Below, one piece after another: positions 33,579 to 43,597 of a DNA stretch of 64,000 nucleotides. The position numbers were made by a program, and so were the translations under genes. This DNA comes from Bradyrhizobium manausense (lineage in GTDB: Bacteria > Pseudomonadota > Alphaproteobacteria > Rhizobiales > Xanthobacteraceae). The DNA is taken from NCBI RefSeq assembly GCF_018130615.1, contig NZ_JAFCKB010000001.1:682001-746000 (forward strand). Direction: 5' to 3'. The notes under the pieces are model-generated. The model searched no databases. It was given only the letters and a program-made list of their open reading frames with translations, and was not told where the DNA came from. Positions within the stretch are counted from its first letter, which is position 1, and the number at the start of each line of letters is the position of its first letter.

Positions 33579-33653
33579 TTGACGCCAATCCCCCAACGTC
33601 GGCGTCTGTGCTATTGTGCTATAATGTACCTACACAACACCAGGGAGCACGCC

Positions 33654-33986
33654 ATGCAACACACCATGGTTCCCAGTGATCGCGTGGAGCACGTCGCCGT
33701 CTATGGTTGTGACGGCACCAAGCTCGGCACGATCGAGCGATTGATGCTCGACAAGGTGAGCGGAACGGTTGCCTATGCGGTGATCAAGACCGGCAGGCCA
33801 TTCGGTGCCCACCATCACTACCCCGTGCAATGGAGCGCGCTGAAATATGATCCGGGACGTCAGGCCTTCCAGGTCGAGCTGACGCCGGAGCAATTGAGCA
33901 GCGGCCCCTGCGAGGTCGATGGCGATGAGTTCGACTGGGGCGACCGCTCGCGGTCCTACCAGCATCCGAATTATTGGTCGATCTAG
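33654..33986 (+). CDS. PRC-barrel domain protein
   Basis: 110 residues. A PRC-barrel fold is suggested by EHVAVYGCDGTKLGTIERLMLDKVSGTVAYAVIKTG followed by short beta strands. CAGGGAGC precedes the ATG. The TATAATG at 33620 is a good -10 element though no convincing -35 is spaced for it. PRC-barrel proteins of this size occur as stress-associated or RNA/ribosome-linked proteins; this one has no visible link to its neighbours. Confidence 0.7.
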   Translation: MQHTMVPSDRVEHVAVYGCDGTKLGTIERLMLDKVSGTVAYAVIKTGRPFGAHHHYPVQWSALKYDPGRQAFQVELTPEQLSSGPCEVDGDEFDWGDRSRSYQHPNYWSI

Positions 33987-34072
33987 GCGATCGAATTTCA
34001 TTCGTCGCGCTGCCACGCCGCCTCGCACGCCCTGTCGTGCCCGCGATATCCTCCGCTCATCGGCGCCGAGCG

Positions 34073-34465
34073 CTACCGGTTGCGCATCCAGTCGGCGAGG
34101 CCTGATATCGCGCGATCGAGGTCCTGCCGCGCGGCGCTATCCGTGATGGTCTCTTCCATCGCGCCGCGCATGCAAGCCATCCACGAGTCGCGTTCGGCAT
34201 CGCCGATGGCAAAGCCGATATGCCGCTGCCGCAATCGGGGATGGCCTTTCTCGGGGGTGTAGAGCTTTGGGCCGCCGGTCCATTCCGTCAGATAGCGCTT
34301 CAGCACGTCCCTGATCAGGCCGAGGTCGTCGGCATGCATCGCGCGGATGATCTTCGCTTCCGGCAGCGAGTCCATGCGGTCGTAAAAGCTGTCGACCAGA
34401 CGGTCGATCGTGGCACTGCCGCCGATCCGCTCGAACATGGAGGTGGTGACGTCGCTGTCGGTCAT
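34073..34465 (-). CDS. glbO: class II truncated hemoglobin
   Basis: 130 residues, 2/2 globin. The class II pattern is clear: Phe27-Tyr28 at B9-B10, the EWTGGP motif at 61-66, proximal His82 in RHIGF and the G8 tryptophan Trp95. Such globins bind oxygen tightly and can reduce NO. Starts two bases after the boxR stop on the same strand, so boxR and glbO form one transcript. An oxygen-supply or oxygen-protection role for the oxygenase BoxB is an inference. Confidence 0.9.
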   Translation of the reverse strand: MTDSDVTTSMFERIGGSATIDRLVDSFYDRMDSLPEAKIIRAMHADDLGLIRDVLKRYLTEWTGGPKLYTPEKGHPRLRQRHIGFAIGDAERDSWMACMRGAMEETITDSAARQDLDRAISGLADWMRNR

Positions 34466-34467
34466 CT

Positions 34468-35376
34468 CTACAGCGCTACACTGCGCAGCCCAAAGCTGCG
34501 CGCCTCGTTCTGCAGCACCGGCCGCACCGCATCGATCAGTCGCGCAGCGGCCGCATCGACGCTGAGCCCTGCCGTATCCACGACCGCCGTTGCACGTGCG
34601 TAAAGCGGTTCGCGGCTGAGCAGGATGTTGCGCAATTCGGCCATCGCGGAGCGGTCATCCGCCATCGGGCGGAGATCGCCCTGGCGGCGGACGCGGGCCA
34701 TGTGCTCTTCGGGCTCGGCCTTCAGCCAGATCGTGTAGAACGAGGTCAGGATCTGGTCGAAGGTCAGCGGCTCGGAGACGATGCCGCCGCCGGTCGCCAG
34801 CACCATCAGTTCGTTGCGTGCAAGCAGCTGCTGCAGCGCGGCCTGCTCCAGGCGGCGAAAACCTTCCTGGCCGTAGAGCGCGATGATCTCGGCGACCGAG
34901 AGGCCGTTCTGCTGCTCGATCTCCTTGTTGAGCTCGACAAAGCTCCAGCCGATCTTCTTCGCCAGCATGCGCCCAAGCGTGGATTTGCCGGCGCCGCGCA
35001 GGCCGATCAGCGCGATGCCGCAGAACGGCGCGCGCCGCGGCGCAGTTGCGCTGCCGCCGGCGAGCAGGTCTTTTGCTTGGGCAATCTGGCCCGGTGTCGC
35101 CTTGCGGAGGAGATCGCGAAACATCTGCCAGTCCGGTGTCGGATCGGCGGAGGGGAGCAGATCTTCGAGATGCGCGCCCATCGCGTCGGAGACGCGGCGC
35201 AGCAGCACGATGGAGACATTGCCCTTGCCGCTCTCGAGCTGCGCGATGTAGCGCTCCGAAATTCCTGATACTTTGGCGAGCACCTTGCGCGACATGCCGC
35301 GCAGCGCGCGCATGGTGCGCACGCGCTGCCCGAGTTGTTCGAGAAAGTGGGATTCGGCGTCGGGACTGTCGGTCAT
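34468..35376 (-). CDS. boxR: BoxR transcriptional regulator (BzdR type: XRE HTH plus shikimate-kinase-like domain)
   Basis: 302 residues. Residues about 16-72 are an XRE helix-turn-helix (SRKVLAKVSGISERYIAQLESGKGN). From about 118 a shikimate-kinase-like fold follows, with a P-loop GLRGAGKS at 125-132. This fusion is diagnostic of BzdR/BoxR, repressors of benzoyl-CoA pathways released by benzoyl-CoA. Divergent from benzoate-CoA ligase and co-transcribed with glbO. A plausible boxR promoter on the minus strand (TTGCTG-17-TATGTT) overlaps the TGACAGC palindrome at 35436. Confidence 0.92.
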   Translation of the reverse strand: MTDSPDAESHFLEQLGQRVRTMRALRGMSRKVLAKVSGISERYIAQLESGKGNVSIVLLRRVSDAMGAHLEDLLPSADPTPDWQMFRDLLRKATPGQIAQAKDLLAGGSATAPRRAPFCGIALIGLRGAGKSTLGRMLAKKIGWSFVELNKEIEQQNGLSVAEIIALYGQEGFRRLEQAALQQLLARNELMVLATGGGIVSEPLTFDQILTSFYTIWLKAEPEEHMARVRRQGDLRPMADDRSAMAELRNILLSREPLYARATAVVDTAGLSVDAAAARLIDAVRPVLQNEARSFGLRSVAL

Positions 35377-35435
35377 GAGCCTTCTTTACAGGGGTCCTGC
35401 GGCGCGTTTTAATGAAACATAGTGCCTGCTGGCAT

Positions 35436-35451
35436 TGACAGCAAGCTGTCA
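35436..35451. promoter_or_regulatory. palindrome in the boxR/bclA promoter region
   Basis: TGACAGC-AA-GCTGTCA, perfect 7-base arms, in the intergenic region between the two divergent genes. It covers the presumed boxR -35 box, so autoregulation is plausible. It has no TGCA, unlike the boxes before boxC and the transporter, so it may belong to another regulator. Confidence 0.45.
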
Positions 35452-35497
35452 CAATGTCTTTCTATGAATTATAATTCTAAATTCAGGGGAGACGACG

Positions 35498-37039
35498 GTG
35501 AGCGAGGGATCCTACAACGCGGTGACCTGGCTGCTCGACCGTAACGTCGAGGAGGGCCGGGAAGGCAAGCTCGCCTTCGACGACACCGTCTCGCGGCTCA
35601 GCTATGGCGAGCTCCAGCGTGAGACCCGGCGCGCCGCCAACATGCTGCGCCGGCTCGGCGTCCGCCGCGAGGAACGCGTGGCGATGATCATGCTGGATAC
35701 GGTCGATTTCCCGGTCGTGTTTTTGGGCGCGATCCGCGCCGGCGTCGTGCCGGTGCCGCTGAACACGCTGCTGACCGCGGACCAATACGCCTACATCCTC
35801 GCCGACTGCCGCGCCCGCGTGCTGTTCGTCTCCGAGGCGCTCTATCCCGTCATCAAGGACGTGGTCGGCCGCATGCCTGATCTTGAGCACGTCGTGGTGT
35901 CCGGCGCCAAGCAGAACGGGCACAAGCAGCTCGCGGAGGAGCTCGCGGGCGAGAGCGACCAGTTCACAACGGCCGCGACGCATCCGGACGAGCCGGCGTT
36001 CTGGCTCTATTCGTCGGGCTCGACCGGCATGCCCAAGGGCGTGCGCCACATTCATTCCAACATGCAGGCGACCGCCGATACCTATGCGAAACAAGTGCTC
36101 GGCATCCGCGAGAGCGACGTGTGCCTGTCCGCAGCAAAACTGTTCTTCGCTTATGGCCTCGGCAATGCATTGACGTTTCCGATGTCGGTCGGCGCAAGCG
36201 TGATCCTCAATAGCGAACGCCCGACGCCGCCGCGCATGTTCGACCTGATGAACCGCTACAATCCGTCGATCTTCTACGGCGTGCCGACGCTGTTTGCGGC
36301 GATGCTGAATGACGAAGCGATGAAGAGTGAGCGCGGCGGCAAGTCCTTGCGCATCTGCACCTCGGCCGGTGAGGCGCTGCCGGAATCCGTCGGCAGCAGC
36401 TGGAAATCGCGCTTCGGCGTCGACATCCTCGACGGCGTCGGCTCGACCGAGCTCTTGCACATCTTCCTGTCGAACGCGCCGGGCGACATCAAATACGGCT
36501 CCTCCGGCAAGCCGGTGCCGGGCTATGCGGTGCGGCTCGTCAACGAGGCCGGTCAGGACGTCGCCGATGGCGAGGTCGGCGAGCTCCTGGTCGATGCCCC
36601 CTCCGCCGGCGAGGGCTACTGGAACCAGCGCCACAAGAGCCGCCGCACGTTCGAGGGCCCGTGGACCCGCACCGGTGACAAATATGTCCGCGACACCGAG
36701 GGACGCTACACCTTCTGCGGCCGCGCCGACGACATGTTCAAGGTCTCCGGCATCTGGGTCTCGCCGTTCGAGGTCGAGAGCGCGCTGATCACGCATCCGG
36801 CCGTGCTGGAGGCTGCCGTCGTGCCCGAAGCCGATCCGGAGGGGCTCTTGAAGCCGAAAGCGTTCGTCGTGCTGCGCCCGGGTGTGAAGACGAACGACCT
36901 TCAGGAAATGCTGAAGGAGCACGTCAAGCAGAAGATCGGCCCGTGGAAATATCCGCGCTGGATCGACGTGGTGGAATCACTGCCGAAGACGGCAACGGGA
37001 AAGATCCAGCGGTTCAAACTGCGCGAGGGCGCGAATTGA
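35498..37039 (+). CDS. bclA: benzoate-CoA ligase
   Basis: 513 residues, GTG start at 35498 with AGGGGA seven bases earlier. ANL enzyme activating benzoate (or related aromatic acid) to the CoA thioester that enters the box pathway. P-loop LYSSGSTGMPKGV, benzoate-ligase-like region ESDVCLSAAKLFFAYGLGNAL, and catalytic lysine region LPKTATGKIQRFKLRE are present. Divergent from boxR and first of the plus-strand group. Confidence 0.9.
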   Translation: MSEGSYNAVTWLLDRNVEEGREGKLAFDDTVSRLSYGELQRETRRAANMLRRLGVRREERVAMIMLDTVDFPVVFLGAIRAGVVPVPLNTLLTADQYAYILADCRARVLFVSEALYPVIKDVVGRMPDLEHVVVSGAKQNGHKQLAEELAGESDQFTTAATHPDEPAFWLYSSGSTGMPKGVRHIHSNMQATADTYAKQVLGIRESDVCLSAAKLFFAYGLGNALTFPMSVGASVILNSERPTPPRMFDLMNRYNPSIFYGVPTLFAAMLNDEAMKSERGGKSLRICTSAGEALPESVGSSWKSRFGVDILDGVGSTELLHIFLSNAPGDIKYGSSGKPVPGYAVRLVNEAGQDVADGEVGELLVDAPSAGEGYWNQRHKSRRTFEGPWTRTGDKYVRDTEGRYTFCGRADDMFKVSGIWVSPFEVESALITHPAVLEAAVVPEADPEGLLKPKAFVVLRPGVKTNDLQEMLKEHVKQKIGPWKYPRWIDVVESLPKTATGKIQRFKLREGAN

Positions 37040-37047
37040 GTGGCCTC

Positions 37048-37089
37048 GTCATTCCGGGTCGGCTCGCGTTGCGATCCGTCCGGAATGAC
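37048..37089. repeat. short REP-like element between bclA and the hydrolase gene
   Basis: GTCATTCCGGG ... CCGGAATGAC, an abbreviated copy of the element at 7089. It lies inside a presumed operon between bclA and the hydrolase. Confidence 0.7.
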
Positions 37090-37111
37090 GGAAATGAACG
37101 GGAACGACAGC

Positions 37112-37924
37112 ATGACCAGCCTCACCCCCGCCGGCTTCCTCAGCATCGGCACGGCCCGCCTCGAATACAAATGGCTTGCGCCGCCGGCCACCGACGCCCC
37201 CACCATCGTCATGCTGCACGAAGGCCTTGGCTCCGTCGGTCTGTGGAACGACTTTCCTGAAAAGCTGCAGCAGGCGACCGGCGCCGGCATCTTCGTCTAT
37301 TCGCGCGCGGGCTACGGCCAATCGAGCTCGGTCACGCTGCCGCGGCCGCTCGACTACATGCAACGCGAAGCGCTCGACGTATTGCCGAAGGTGCTCGATG
37401 CGATTCCCTTCAAGCGCGGCCTGTTGCTCGGCCATTCCGACGGCGCCTCGATCGCGGCGATCTATGCCGGCGCACATCAGGACAATCGCCTGCAAGGCAT
37501 CGCGCTGATCGCACCGCATTTCATCGTCGAGGACGTCTCGGTGAAGTCGATCGCCGAGATCAAGACGACGTATGAGACGACCGATCTCAAGGTAAAGCTC
37601 GCGCGCTGGCACAAGGACGTCGACAACGCCTTCTACGGCTGGAACGGCGCCTGGCTCGACCCGTCATTCCGCGACTGGGACATCTCGGAGTATCTGGCCT
37701 ACATCCGCGTTCCCGTCCTGATCGTGCAAGGCGGGGACGACCAATACGGGACGCTGCGTCAGGTCAAGATCGCGCAGGAGGAATGTTATTGCCCGGTCGA
37801 TGTGACGATCATTCCAGGCGCGGGACATTCTCCTCAACGTGAAGCCCCGGCGCCAACGCTCGACGCAATCGCGCAATTTGCAAAGGCCGCCTTGCGGGAT
37901 GATCGAGGTCTCCAGGCTGCGTAA
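37112..37924 (+). CDS. alpha/beta hydrolase of the box cluster
   Basis: 270 residues from ATG 37112 (another in-frame ATG at 37094). Nucleophile elbow LLGHSDGASIAA, acid in VQGGDDQYG and His in GAGHSPQRE complete the triad; the oxyanion motif is HEGLGSVGLW. Box clusters often contain such a hydrolase; hydrolysis of a thioester or ring-cleavage intermediate is assumed. Ends 145 bp before boxC, where the TGCA boxes lie. Confidence 0.82.
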   Translation: MTSLTPAGFLSIGTARLEYKWLAPPATDAPTIVMLHEGLGSVGLWNDFPEKLQQATGAGIFVYSRAGYGQSSSVTLPRPLDYMQREALDVLPKVLDAIPFKRGLLLGHSDGASIAAIYAGAHQDNRLQGIALIAPHFIVEDVSVKSIAEIKTTYETTDLKVKLARWHKDVDNAFYGWNGAWLDPSFRDWDISEYLAYIRVPVLIVQGGDDQYGTLRQVKIAQEECYCPVDVTIIPGAGHSPQREAPAPTLDAIAQFAKAALRDDRGLQAA

Positions 37925-37970
37925 CGCGTAGAGGGCGGCGTGGCTGCGACCGGCTGTCGCTCAGATGAAG

Positions 37971-38034
37971 CAAAGTGCATGTTAGGTCAAGATTTGGGCT
38001 AGACGCCTCTCACAAGATGCACTATTGTGCATCT
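37971..38034. promoter_or_regulatory. BoxR operator candidate upstream of boxC (TGCA boxes)
   Basis: CAAAGTGCATGTT at 37971-37983 and a perfect 8-base-arm palindrome AGATGCAC-TATT-GTGCATCT at 38015-38034. The two TGCA cores of the palindrome are 10 bp apart. The same 13-mer is found at 25474 before the ABC transporter. Located 35-98 bp before the boxC ATG, so boxC and boxB probably have their own BoxR-regulated promoter. Confidence 0.75.
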
Positions 38035-38068
38035 AACGCTTAAACCATGACGAGCTCAAGGGTGGCCC

Positions 38069-39757
38069 ATGGCCGGGGAAGATCGGCGCCTCGCAGGCGG
38101 CGCGACATTCATCGATTTCCAGACCGAACCGTCCCGCTACAAGCACTGGAGGCTGGCGGTCGACGGTGACGTCGCGACGCTGACCATGGATGTCGACGAG
38201 AATGGCGGCCTGTTCGAGGGCTATCTGCTCAAGCTCAATTCCTACGATCTCGGCGTCGACATCGAGCTGGCCGACGTGGTCCAGCGGCTGCGCTTCGAGC
38301 GCCCCGAGGTGAAAGTCGTGGTGATGCGCTCGGCCAAGAACCGCGTGTTCTGCGCCGGCGCCAACATCCGCATGCTCGCGGGCTCGACCCATGCGCACAA
38401 GGTGAACTTCTGCAAATTCACCAACGAGACCCGCAACGGCATGGAGGATTCGTCCGAGAATTCCGGCCAGCGTTTCATCACCGTCGTGAACGGCTCGGCC
38501 GCCGGCGGCGGCTATGAGCTCGCGCTCGCCACCGACCATATCATCCTCGCCGACGACGGCGCGTCTGCCGTGGCGCTACCGGAAGTGCCGCTGCTCGCCG
38601 TGCTGCCGGGCACTGGCGGCCTCACCCGTGTCGTTGACAAGCGCAAGGTGCGCCGCGATCACGCCGACTTCTTCTGCACCATCGAGGAAGGCGTGAAGGG
38701 CAAGCGCGCGGTGCAGTGGCGTCTGGTCGACGAGATCGTGCCGAACTCCAAGCTGGAAGCGAAGATCATCGAGCGCGCCAAGGAGTTCGCGGCTGCCTCG
38801 AAGCGCGCCGGCAACGGCAAGGGCATCGCGCTCTCGCCGCTGAAGCGGACGATCGACGAAACCAGCATCCGCTATGGCTTCGTTACCGTCGACATCGACC
38901 GTGCCGCCCGCATCGCCACCATCTCGATCAAGGCGCCGGAAACGGCGCCGCCCGCAGACATCGACGGCATGATGGCGCAGGGCGCTTCGTTCTGGCCGTT
39001 GCAGGTCGCGCGCGAGCTCGACGACGCCATCCTGCACCTGCGCATCAACGAGCTCGAGATCGCCATGCTGGTGTTCAAGAGCCATGGCGACCGCGCCCAT
39101 GTGCTCGCCAGCGATGCCTTCCTCGAAGCCAACAAGGCGCATTGGCTGGTCAACGAAATCCGCCACTACTGGAAGCGCGTGCTCAAGCGCATCGACGTCA
39201 CCTCGCGCACGCTGGTGACGCTGGTCGAGCCCGGCTCCTGCTTTGCCGGCACGCTCGCCGAGCTCGTCTTCGCGGCCGACCGCTCCTACATGCTGATCGG
39301 CACGCGCCAGGGCGACAACCGTCCGCCGCCGTCGATCGAACTCTCCGCGATGAATTTCGGCCCCTATCCGATGAGCCACGGCCTGACGCGGCTGGAATCG
39401 CGCTTCCAGGCCGATCCAGCGGATGTGGAGCGCGCGGAAGCCACGCTCGGCACCGCGCTCGATGCCGAGCAGGCGGAAGAGCTCGGCCTCGTCACCTTCG
39501 CGCTCGATGACATCGATTGGGACGACGAGGTCCGCGTGTTCCTGGAAGAGCGCGCCAGCTTCTCGCCCGACAGCCTCACCGGCATGGAAGCCAGCCTGCG
39601 CTTCGTCGGCCCCGAGACGATGGAATCGAAGATCTTCGCGCGCCTGACCGCCTGGCAGAACTGGATTTTCCAGCGCCCCAACGCGGTCGGCGAGGAAGGC
39701 GCGCTGCGCCGCTACGGCAGCGGCCAGAAGCCGAAATTCGATATGACGCGAGTCTAG
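38069..39757 (+). CDS. boxC: 2,3-epoxybenzoyl-CoA dihydrolase (benzoyl-CoA-dihydrodiol lyase)
   Basis: 562 residues; tandem crotonase-like halves. The first half carries RSAKNRVFCAGANIRML and the oxyanion-hole GSAAGGGYELALATDH; the second half starts near residue 290 and includes KSHGDRAHVLASDAFLEANKAHW and EPGSCFAGTLAELVFAAD. BoxC opens the ring of 2,3-epoxybenzoyl-CoA, releasing formate and an aliphatic aldehyde-CoA. Full family length. Followed by a palindrome rather than directly by boxB. Confidence 0.95.
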   Translation: MAGEDRRLAGGATFIDFQTEPSRYKHWRLAVDGDVATLTMDVDENGGLFEGYLLKLNSYDLGVDIELADVVQRLRFERPEVKVVVMRSAKNRVFCAGANIRMLAGSTHAHKVNFCKFTNETRNGMEDSSENSGQRFITVVNGSAAGGGYELALATDHIILADDGASAVALPEVPLLAVLPGTGGLTRVVDKRKVRRDHADFFCTIEEGVKGKRAVQWRLVDEIVPNSKLEAKIIERAKEFAAASKRAGNGKGIALSPLKRTIDETSIRYGFVTVDIDRAARIATISIKAPETAPPADIDGMMAQGASFWPLQVARELDDAILHLRINELEIAMLVFKSHGDRAHVLASDAFLEANKAHWLVNEIRHYWKRVLKRIDVTSRTLVTLVEPGSCFAGTLAELVFAADRSYMLIGTRQGDNRPPPSIELSAMNFGPYPMSHGLTRLESRFQADPADVERAEATLGTALDAEQAEELGLVTFALDDIDWDDEVRVFLEERASFSPDSLTGMEASLRFVGPETMESKIFARLTAWQNWIFQRPNAVGEEGALRRYGSGQKPKFDMTRV

Positions 39758-39820
39758 CGAATAGGGAGTGGCGAATGGCGAATAGGAGTTTTCACTCGCC
39801 ACTCGCTACTCGCCATTCGC
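39758..39820. repeat. AGTGGCGAATGGCGAATAG inverted repeat between boxC and boxB
   Basis: Left arm GAATAGGGAGTGGCGAATGG and right arm CTCGCCACTCGCTACTCGCC fold into a long imperfect hairpin around TTTTCA. A related element lies at 62309. If boxC-boxB is one transcript the hairpin may alter the ratio of the two products. Confidence 0.75.
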
Positions 39821-39857
39821 CTCATTAAACGAGCTAGTCCCCAACGGGAGGTCCACC

Positions 39858-41309
<1,452 letters not shown>

Positions 41310-41317
41310 GCTTCTTA

Positions 41318-41474
41318 CCTCTCCCCGCTTGCGGGGAGAGATCGACGCGCAAAGCGCGGCGGGTGAGGGGGTACAGGTCTCACGTCTATCTCGGGTGGGG
41401 AGAGAGGCCCCTCACCCCAACCCTCCCAGCGCGAGCGAAGCTCGTCGCGGCCCCGCAAGAGCGGGGCGAGGGAG
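41318..41474. repeat. CCTCTCCCCG palindromic repeat, copy 4
   Basis: Left hairpin CCTCTCCCCGC-TT-GCGGGGAGAG; middle CGCGCAAAGCGCG; right end CCCCGCAAGAGCGGGG. Downstream of boxB and converging on the SDR gene, so it may end both transcripts. Confidence 0.85.
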
Positions 41475-41519
41475 CGGACCGAATGCGCCGCGTATAACGT
41501 GCCTTTCAGTTTGCGTCGC

Positions 41520-42320
41520 CTACCCCGCGATCTCCAGCCCCGCATTCGCATACACCACGCCGCCATCGACCGCGATGGTGTTGCCCACCACGTAATCGCC
41601 CGCGCGCGAGGCGAGATAGATCGCAACGCCCGCCATGTCCTCGTCGGTGCCGATGCGCCGCGACGGAATGCGCTTGGCGACGTCGTCTGCGTGGTCGCGC
41701 GCGGCGCGGTTCATGTCGGACTTGAACGCGCCCGGCGCGATCGCGGTGACATTGATGTTGTCCTTGATCAGCTTCGTCGCCATGCGCCGCGTCAGATGGA
41801 TCACCGCGGCCTTGCTCGCCGCATAGGAATAGGTCTCGCTCGGATTGACGAAGATGCCGTCGACGGAGGCGATGTTGATGACCTTGGCGGGCCGCTCGTG
41901 CGACGCCGCCGCGCGCAGCGGCTTCGCCAACGCCTTGGTCAGGAAGAACAGCGACTTGACGTTGAGGTCCATCACCTTGTCCCAGCCGCTTTCGGGGAAT
42001 TCGTCGAACTCCGCGCCCCAGGCGGCTCCTGCATTGTTGACGAGGATGTCGAGCTTCGGCTCGAGCTTGATGATTTCGCCGGCGAGCTTGTCGCAGCCTT
42101 CGACGGTCGAGATGTCGATCGGCAGCGCGATGCATTCGCCGTCATATTGCGCCGAGAGCTCTTTCGCGGTCGCTTCGCAGGGGCCTGCCTTGCGCGCGGT
42201 GATGTAGACCTTCGCAGCTCCTGCACCGAGGAATCCGGCCGCGATCATCTTGCCGATGCCGCGCGAGCCTCCGGTCACGAGTGCGATGCGGCCTTTGAGC
42301 GAAAAAAGATCGTTGGACAT
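41520..42320 (-). CDS. short-chain dehydrogenase/reductase
   Basis: 266 residues, classical SDR. ALVTGGSRGIGKMIAAGF binds the nucleotide, LVNNAGAAWG follows, and the Ser/Tyr/Lys triad is in IASVDGIFVNPSETYSYAASKAAV. The ending lacks a membrane segment. It is transcribed against boxB and has no clear partner; substrate unknown. Confidence 0.9.
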   Translation of the reverse strand: MSNDLFSLKGRIALVTGGSRGIGKMIAAGFLGAGAAKVYITARKAGPCEATAKELSAQYDGECIALPIDISTVEGCDKLAGEIIKLEPKLDILVNNAGAAWGAEFDEFPESGWDKVMDLNVKSLFFLTKALAKPLRAAASHERPAKVINIASVDGIFVNPSETYSYAASKAAVIHLTRRMATKLIKDNINVTAIAPGAFKSDMNRAARDHADDVAKRIPSRRIGTDEDMAGVAIYLASRAGDYVVGNTIAVDGGVVYANAGLEIAG

Positions 42321-42372
42321 GGTGCCTCCCTTGGGTTGGCGACGTTTTGAGCGCCGCGGGAGGGGGAGTCAA

Positions 42373-43431
42373 CTATGCCGCCGCGATCCGGCGGAAGCCG
42401 TTCCACATCGCGGTCGCTGCGCCCGAGGTCAGCACCGGCAAGATGCGCGCGTCCTGGTAATTTCCGTTGAGCGAGACGCGCGGCAGCGCGGTCATGTGGC
42501 CGGCGCTCTCGGCGAACAGCATGCCAGGGCGTGTCGTCACCGCGGTCTTGAAGCCGGCGGACGCGGCCAGCGCGAATTCGCGCATTCCTGCGGCTTCGCG
42601 GTCGCCATAGGGGTAGGCGAGATGCAGCACCTCGCGCTCCAGCGCGTTCTCGATCCGCGCCCGGCTCACGGCCATCTCCTGCGTGGCGATCGCCTCGCTC
42701 TGCTTGGCGAGATTGCAATGGCTGATGCTATGGGCGCCGATCGTGACCAGCGGATCGGCGGCGAGGCGTTTCACCTCGTCCCAGGACAGACAGAGGCTGC
42801 GGCACAACGCGCCCATGTCGACACCATGCGCGGCGCAAAGTGCCTCGATCTCCCGCTTCAAATCGTACTCGCCCGGCAGCGCCCGCAGCCAGTCATGCAG
42901 ACGGTCGAAGGCCGCCTGCTTCGCGGCCGGATTCGTCGTGTCGAGCCGCAGCGCGGAGTGGCCGATCTGCACGTCGACCTGCTCGGCCTTGGCGATGACG
43001 GCCTCCAGCGCGGTCCACCACAGCCGCCCGGTGCCTTCGGCGAAGTCGCTGGCGACGTAGATGGCCGCCGGCGCGTCGAATTCGCGCAGCACCGGTAGGG
43101 CATGGTCCCGGTTGTCGCGGTAGCCGTCGTCGAGGGTGATGGCCGCGAAGCGGCGATCGAACCGGCCCTGCACCAGCCGGTCGTGCAGTTCGTCCATGCT
43201 GACGATGTCGATCTCGCGCGAGCGCAGATGGCACAGCGCTGCGCGCAGGAAATCGGGGGTGACCTCCAGATGCCGGTTCGGCTGGAACGCACCCTCACGG
43301 GCCGGCCGCACGTGGTGCAGCATGAAGATCGCGCCGACGCCCGACAGCAGCGGACGCAGCAGATGGTGCGCCCCGCTGAAGTATAGTGCACCCAGCCCGG
43401 CGCGAATGACGTTGTTACGGAGTTGTTTCAT
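42373..43431 (-). CDS. polysaccharide deacetylase family protein (NodB homology)
   Basis: 352 residues. NodB-fold domain from about 75 with the metal and catalytic motifs AITLDDGYRDNRDHALP and GAHSISHCNL, so the metal-binding Asp and His-x3-His are present. The N terminus (residues 1-50) is hydrophobic and contains HHVRPA. Chitin/peptidoglycan-type carbohydrate deacetylase is likely, with unknown target. The upstream in-frame ATG at 43467 is less good. Confidence 0.85.
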   Translation of the reverse strand: MKQLRNNVIRAGLGALYFSGAHHLLRPLLSGVGAIFMLHHVRPAREGAFQPNRHLEVTPDFLRAALCHLRSREIDIVSMDELHDRLVQGRFDRRFAAITLDDGYRDNRDHALPVLREFDAPAAIYVASDFAEGTGRLWWTALEAVIAKAEQVDVQIGHSALRLDTTNPAAKQAAFDRLHDWLRALPGEYDLKREIEALCAAHGVDMGALCRSLCLSWDEVKRLAADPLVTIGAHSISHCNLAKQSEAIATQEMAVSRARIENALEREVLHLAYPYGDREAAGMREFALAASAGFKTAVTTRPGMLFAESAGHMTALPRVSLNGNYQDARILPVLTSGAATAMWNGFRRIAAA

Positions 43432-43597
43432 GACCGGCTGGCGGACCCCAGGGCATTCCGCCCTCAACTTACGGAATAACCCTTGAAGAAAAAGTTATTC
43501 CAATTGTCCACGCACGGCCCCCGAAACGGCCCCATTTCCGGTTTGACAGCCTGCCAAGGGTTTGTTTTGTCTCCGGTTCCAGAGTTCGGGTCGTCGA

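Noticed and set aside
35435-35475. TTGACA (35435) with TATAAT (35470) as a sigma70 promoter for bclA.
   Set aside because: The spacing is 29 bases, far from 16-18, so these two hexamers cannot form one promoter.
35483-36922. A 479-codon minus-strand frame opposite benzoate-CoA ligase.
   Set aside because: The plus strand has all ANL motifs; the antisense product is Arg/His/Gly-rich with no domain.
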